Positions 14,569-15,100 of a DNA stretch of 15,100 nucleotides are shown here, in pieces. Numbering within the stretch: the first letter of the stretch is position 1; every line of letters starts with the position of its first letter. The translations under genes were made by a program, and so were the position numbers. The DNA lies in NCBI GenBank assembly GCA_030668905.1, contig DAOVEQ010000007.1, forward strand, positions 1 to 15,100. Reading direction: 5' to 3'. The notes below the pieces were generated by a model. The model had not been told where the DNA came from. It saw only the letters and a list, made by a program, of their open reading frames with translations, and made no database searches. Origin of the DNA: Thermococci archaeon. GTDB taxonomy: Archaea > Methanobacteriota_B > Thermococci > Methanofastidiosales > B48-G16.

Positions 14569-15100
14569 TAATAGAGGAAAAATCTGAAATAAAAGTATTG
14601 AGAAACTTTTGTAACAATCCTTTTGAGTATTTTTCAATAGCCGAGATAAGCAAGAAAATAAAAATTTCAAGAAATTGGATATACAAGATAATGAGCAAGT
14701 TTGAACAATTTGAAATTTTAAAAAAATCTGAGAAACGATACAAGTTAGATTTTTCTCAACTATTCTGTAAAAGATTAAAACTCTTATTTGATGCCGAATA
14801 TTTAAGTTCTTTGGATAAAAATATGAAAAATAGTGTATTTAATATTATTCACAAAATAATTTTTGAAATAAAGCCCCAAAGCATTGTGCTTGTCGGTTCT
14901 GTTGCCTTAAATAAACAGAAAAGGGAGAGTGATATCGACTTTCTTGTAATTGCTGAAAAGAAAGAAATACCTTATTTTGAGAATTGCAATATAATCTTAC
15001 TGAACGAGAAAGAATTCAAAGAAAAATATCTCAAAGGTGATGATTTTATCATATCTGCTCTATCTTTTGGAAAAATACTCTACGACACCAATATTTTTAT
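14565..15100 (+). CDS. Winged-helix plus nucleotidyltransferase protein, probable MNT antitoxin (partial)
   Basis: Open from an ATG that overlaps the HEPN stop (ATGA) to the window edge; 178 codons are visible with no stop. Residues about 5-62 look like a winged helix-turn-helix (FSIAEISKKIKISRNWIYKI, then a wing ending KRYKLDF). A nucleotidyltransferase fold follows, with the signature G111-S112 and, ten residues on, S122-D123-I124-D125 (LVGSVALN and ESDIDFLVI). This is the polymerase-beta-like minimal nucleotidyltransferase pattern with its two metal-binding aspartates. In known pairs the MNT protein silences the HEPN toxin by transferring AMP to its tyrosine. The fused DNA-binding domain suggests that it also represses its own promoter (inference). 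The C-terminal part, where the third carboxylate should lie, is incomplete. Confidence 0.85.
   Translation, partial: MIIEEKSEIKVLRNFCNNPFEYFSIAEISKKIKISRNWIYKIMSKFEQFEILKKSEKRYKLDFSQLFCKRLKLLFDAEYLSSLDKNMKNSVFNIIHKIIFEIKPQSIVLVGSVALNKQKRESDIDFLVIAEKKEIPYFENCNIILLNEKEFKEKYLKGDDFIISALSFGKILYDTNIF

Noticed and set aside
1..15100. CRISPR array or other spaced direct repeats
   Set aside because: No regularly spaced repeat units of 20 bases or more were seen anywhere in the window.

Overview
This window comes from an AT-rich archaeal chromosome. The evidence is the gene content: archaeal/eukaryotic-type prolyl-tRNA synthetase, PCNA, an archaeal GINS subunit, ribosomal proteins L44e and S27e, aIF2-alpha, Nop10 and a PAC2-family proteasome assembly chaperone. 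TATA boxes lie about 25 bases upstream of several start codons, and the tRNA-Thr has no encoded CCA. The phylum cannot be fixed from the sequence alone; a euryarchaeal or DPANN-like lineage would both fit.

Left part (1-2686): a minus-strand prolyl-tRNA synthetase gene, the decayed remains of an rve/IS481-like transposase on the minus strand, and a minus-strand tRNA-Thr(UGU). Centre (2687-9375): smc on the plus strand meets, tail to tail, a minus-strand gene for an unrecognised coiled-coil and four-helix membrane protein. Upstream of the latter, on the same strand, is an EamA/DMT transporter, which is divergent from a plus-strand YchF/Obg-like GTPase gene. That GTPase gene runs tail to tail into the next block with an 8-base overlap.

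Right-centre (9368-13900): one compact minus-strand operon of eight genes, in transcription order PCNA, GINS, L44e, S27e, aIF2-alpha, Nop10, PAC2 chaperone, PHP-domain phosphoesterase. Neighbouring genes overlap by 4 to 11 bases or are separated by 1 to 4 bases. The operon joins replication-fork proteins, ribosome and initiation factors, rRNA modification and proteasome assembly. It appears to be driven by one strong TATA box placed for a leaderless PCNA transcript. Two short genes in it (S27e and Nop10) were found by direct translation.

Right edge (14103-15100): a divergent two-gene locus encoding a HEPN-domain protein with an R-X5-H-P-Y motif, overlapped (ATGA) by a nucleotidyltransferase with an N-terminal winged helix, cut off by the window end. 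This looks like a HEPN/MNT toxin-antitoxin module and is the main accessory element. A leaderless ten-residue micro-ORF may precede the HEPN gene.

Most of the window is conserved archaeal housekeeping. The points most worth a second look are the HEPN/MNT pair with its fused DNA-binding domain, its possible leader micro-ORF, and the uncharacterised membrane protein next to smc.
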